Source of the DNA: RPQJ01 sp963748985
GTDB lineage: Bacteria > Pseudomonadota > Gammaproteobacteria > Steroidobacterales > Steroidobacteraceae
Length of the DNA stretch: 64,000 bases
Assembly: GCA_963748985.1 (NCBI GenBank)
Contig: CAVVKQ010000020.1
Coordinates: 62,001 to 126,000, forward strand
Reading direction: 5' to 3'
The position numbers and the translations under genes are program-made. The number at the start of each line of letters is the position of its first letter. Position 1 is the first letter of the stretch. The notes below the pieces were generated by a model. That model was given only the letters and a program-made list of their open reading frames with translations, made no database searches and was not told where the DNA came from. Below are positions 61,500-64,000 of the stretch, piece after piece.

Positions 61500-63230
61500 T
61501 CAGGTCGTGACGCCGAGCCGCTGCTTGGCTTCCGCGAGCATCGCGCCGAAGCGCGGGTCGTCGCGGATCGGGTCGAAATCCGAATCGGATTCGAGCCAGC
61601 GCAGCAGGCCGGCGTCCATCCGCGACATGAAGTCGCGCAGCAGCTCGAACGCCGTTTCCAGGTCGTGCAGTTGAACCATGGCGCAGGAAAAGTTGTAGAG
61701 CATGATCACGTTGCGTGGATCGAGCAGTTGCCCACGCAGCACCCATTCCCGTGCGCGTTCCTTTTCGCCGAGCGTCGCCAGCAGCCCGACGCCGAAACCA
61801 ATGGCGCGCGAATGGTCCGGTTGCACCGCGATCACCTTCTCGATCCGGGTCAGCGCACGGCGAGCCGCCTCGCGGGCCCGCACGGTATCGGCATTGACCT
61901 CGTAGCACTGCACGACGAAGCTGGCCGCGACGAAATCGGATTCGAGCGCGGCCACCGCGGTCTCGAAATGACTGGCCGCTTCATTGAACCGCCGCAGGCC
62001 CATCAGGCACATGCCGGCGACACGGTTGCACATGTAGGAGGCGGGATCGAGGCGCAGCGCCTTCAGGCAGTACTCGAGGCCCTCCGCAAACCGCCCACCG
62101 TAGCGGTGCGACTCGGCGACCGCCGCCGAAGCATCGGCAAGGAACGGGTCGAGCGCAACGGCCGTGGCGGCGGCCTGTTCGCCGCTGACGGTCGACTCGC
62201 CGCGGTGGAAGACGTCCCACTGCGCGAGCGCCAGAGTTGCCCAGGCCTGCGCATAATTCGGGTCGAGTTCAACCACGCGCGTGCAGATGCGCACGCACAG
62301 CTCGCTGTTGCGGGTGTTGTCCATCTGCCAGAGCTGGCGACCGATCAGGTAGAGCTTGTAGGCCTCGAGGTTGGTCGTGGCGCGCTGTTCAATGGCTGCT
62401 TTTTCGGCCGGCAGCAGCGTGAGCTTCAGCGCCGCGGCGATTGCTTTCGAGATCTCGTCCTGCAGCTCGAAGATTGCCTTGAGGTCGCGGTCGTAGCGCT
62501 CGCCCCAGACCTGCGCGTCGTTCGCCGCGTTGACCAGCTGGGCGGTGATGCGAACCCGATCGCCCGCCTTGCGCACGCTGCCGATCAGGACGTGCGACGC
62601 TTTCGTCTGCCGGCCGATGTCGGAGACGCCGCCCTTGGAGCCCTTGAACGAGAACGCCAGGCTGCGCGAAACGATCGACAGCGCCGAGATCTTGCCGAGG
62701 TCGGTGATGATGTCTTCGGTGATGCCATCGGAGAAATATTCCTGCTCCGGATCGCCGCTCATGTTGGCGAAGGGCAGCACGCAGATCGTGACCGCCGGCT
62801 TCGCCGCGGCGGCGGCTGCCGCGGCCGCAACCTGCTTCGGTGCGCCGAGCTTCGCTTCCAGCGCCTTGCGCAGACCCTTGAAGGAATCGCTTTCGCGGTC
62901 GTCGTTCCAGCCGTCCAGGTCCGTCGTGTGCACGGCACGGAAGTCGATCGGCAGCTTCGCGCCGTCCATGCGCACCGGCACCAACACCCCGCGATCGGCC
63001 GCATCGCGCGCCTCGCCCCGGACCCAGCGTGAATCGACCGACTGCTGCGTCCAGACGACGACCAGCGAACGCGCAGCCTCGAGTTCGCGGGAGATCAGGC
63101 CGTCGAATTCCTCGCCGGGCGTGATCTCGGGATCCCACCAGACGGACCAGCCTTCGGCTTCGAGCGCGGCGACCAAGGGCGCAACACGAACCTTGTCCTG
63201 CCTGGAGTAGGAAACGAAAATGTCAGCCAA
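61500..63230 (-). CDS. TIR-TolB-like-TPR protein, paralogue B
   Basis: A 576-residue protein with the same layout as the one at 43781. The TIR domain (MADIFVSYSRQDK; SVDSRWVRGEA with E73) is nearly identical over its first 110 residues. The TolB-like domain (ICVLPFANMSGDPEQEYFSD) and TPRs are also conserved, with more divergence toward the C-terminus. It lies just upstream of the second MttB-family gene on the same strand, so the two may be co-transcribed. Confidence 0.87.
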   Translation of the reverse strand: MADIFVSYSRQDKVRVAPLVAALEAEGWSVWWDPEITPGEEFDGLISRELEAARSLVVVWTQQSVDSRWVRGEARDAADRGVLVPVRMDGAKLPIDFRAVHTTDLDGWNDDRESDSFKGLRKALEAKLGAPKQVAAAAAAAAAKPAVTICVLPFANMSGDPEQEYFSDGITEDIITDLGKISALSIVSRSLAFSFKGSKGGVSDIGRQTKASHVLIGSVRKAGDRVRITAQLVNAANDAQVWGERYDRDLKAIFELQDEISKAIAAALKLTLLPAEKAAIEQRATTNLEAYKLYLIGRQLWQMDNTRNSELCVRICTRVVELDPNYAQAWATLALAQWDVFHRGESTVSGEQAAATAVALDPFLADASAAVAESHRYGGRFAEGLEYCLKALRLDPASYMCNRVAGMCLMGLRRFNEAASHFETAVAALESDFVAASFVVQCYEVNADTVRAREAARRALTRIEKVIAVQPDHSRAIGFGVGLLATLGEKERAREWVLRGQLLDPRNVIMLYNFSCAMVQLHDLETAFELLRDFMSRMDAGLLRWLESDSDFDPIRDDPRFGAMLAEAKQRLGVTT

Positions 63231-63351
63231 CGACGTGCCCCGCTATCTTGCGCGGACTCTAACATAGACCCTCGCGGTCACTGCCGGCGATACTGCGCCG
63301 CAACAGACCGTGGTTCACGTGCGCTCAAAGGCGCCAGGGTGCCGCTTGCGC

Positions 63352-63975
63352 TCAGTCCTGCAACCGGCGTGTCAGTTCGGCAACCTGCTCCGTAAGTTCA
63401 AGGATCACCCGATCTTTGGCAGCAACAACCGCCTCCATCTCGGCCAGGTCGACACGCTTCGGGATGTGTTGCGCGCAGTTCGCGTCCCACGCCGACACGT
63501 TGAACATGAGCACCTGCTCCGGTTGTGCGCGATAGCCGTCCGGCATCAGGGACTGCACCAGTGCGGCATCACCTTCGACGAACCAGGCCGTTCCCCACAC
63601 CTTGATCCGCCTGCGATGCGCGTAATCCATCAGGAAGATGAACGCCTGCGGGTTCTCAGCGAGATTGCCCTGCGTGATGTACTGCCGGTTGCCTTTGAAG
63701 TCGACAAAGGCGAGGGTCGACGGGTCGAGCACACGCAGGAAACCCGGCGGGCCGCCGCGGTGCTGGATATAAGGTTGTCCCGCGGCGTTGGCCGTGCCCA
63801 GGTAGATGCTGTTCTGCTCGGCAATAAATGCAGCCAACGCAGGCGTGATCGTGGTGGACCAGCCTTCGCCTGTTTCCATCCGCGCGTAGTTCTCGCGCGA
63901 TCCCTTGCGGGCCTGGATGGTCTTGACCGTCGGCGTAAACGCGATGTCGCTCGGGTATTGCTCAACGTTCGACAT
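63352..63975 (-). CDS. Pyridoxamine-5'-phosphate-oxidase-fold flavin protein
   Basis: A 207-residue protein from ATG 63975, with AGGGAA about 10 bases upstream; an ATG at 63996 is also in frame. The split-barrel signature is visible in NSIYLGTANAAGQPYIQHRG, LAFVDFKGNRQYITQGNL and FIFLMDYAHRRRIKVWGTA. The C-terminus is a short coiled coil. It belongs to the general PNPOx-like flavin/F420-binding family, and its substrate is unknown. Confidence 0.85.
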   Translation of the reverse strand: MSNVEQYPSDIAFTPTVKTIQARKGSRENYARMETGEGWSTTITPALAAFIAEQNSIYLGTANAAGQPYIQHRGGPPGFLRVLDPSTLAFVDFKGNRQYITQGNLAENPQAFIFLMDYAHRRRIKVWGTAWFVEGDAALVQSLMPDGYRAQPEQVLMFNVSAWDANCAQHIPKRVDLAEMEAVVAAKDRVILELTEQVAELTRRLQD

Positions 63976-64000
63976 GGCGAGAATTCCCTGCGGCATTGCC

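Noticed and set aside
1..64000. tRNA, rRNA, CRISPR arrays, transposases and integrases
   Set aside because: None was seen on reading through. The attC cassette is the only mobile-element signal I can support, and no short regularly spaced repeats were found.

Overview
The window is GC-rich (clearly above 60% by eye) and densely coded on both strands. It has Gram-negative features: lipoproteins, a Tat-exported molybdoenzyme, an LtaS-like envelope enzyme, a GGDEF-EAL protein and YehZYXW/Mtt/GcvT family genes. Together these suggest an aerobic, heterotrophic member of Pseudomonadota, possibly Gammaproteobacteria. No rRNA, tRNA or other taxonomic marker was seen, so placement is an inference. Several genes carry isolated frameshifts and the left end carries many, which is typical of draft or metagenome-derived sequence, so some 'broken' genes may be sequencing artefacts.

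Layout. 1-5.0 kb: an acyl-CoA synthetase (NDP-forming) with about six frameshifts, then a diverged 1301-bp tandem duplication covering the synthetase ATP-grasp domain and a CaiD-like enoyl-CoA hydratase, then a truncated glutathione transferase and a YjbQ protein. 5.16-5.80 kb: a lone, AT-richer integron-type gene cassette with a recognisable attC site. 5.99-9.47 kb (minus): carnitine dehydrogenase/thioesterase fusion, TetR regulator, acyl-CoA dehydrogenase. 9.55-15.27 kb (minus): a tightly coupled operon of class III aminotransferase, two PYROXD2-like flavoproteins and a GcvT-like protein. Divergent from it is a Rieske oxygenase (15.48-16.65 kb). Convergent to the oxygenase is a 509-residue TetR regulator fused in frame to a degenerate Rieske oxygenase domain, translationally coupled to a PotD-like binding protein. 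19.5-36.6 kb: NCS1 permease, LtaS-like enzyme, patatin, pullulanase, CHAT lipoprotein, exported methyltransferase, homocysteine S-methyltransferase-like protein, two-subunit molybdenum hydroxylase, prolyl oligopeptidase, DUF2855 protein. 36.7-45.5 kb: TolB-like/TPR membrane protein, MttB-family protein, GGDEF-EAL protein, DUF2799 lipoprotein, TIR-TolB-TPR protein. 45.7-51.7 kb: CehA/McbA-type PHP hydrolase, DUF4382 lipoprotein, GlpT-like MFS transporter, alpha/beta hydrolase. 51.7-64 kb: dimethylglycine/sarcosine dehydrogenase-like flavoprotein, a complete YehZYXW-type betaine/choline ABC transporter, fatty-acid desaturase, orphan binding protein, second MttB-family protein (frameshifted), second TIR-TolB-TPR protein, flavin/PLP-oxidase-fold protein.

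How it fits together. The recurring theme is uptake and stepwise degradation of quaternary ammonium and N-methyl compounds: carnitine-type CoA chemistry, Rieske N-demethylation, flavin/GcvT methyl oxidation, MttB methyltransferases, homocysteine S-methyltransferase and a betaine-type ABC importer. The most novel-looking object is the TetR-Rieske fusion at 16667-18196. Its oxygenase half has lost a Rieske ligand and both visible catalytic histidines, and it sits beside an intact homologue whose promoter overlaps a palindrome. I infer a regulator that uses a dead enzyme domain as its ligand sensor.
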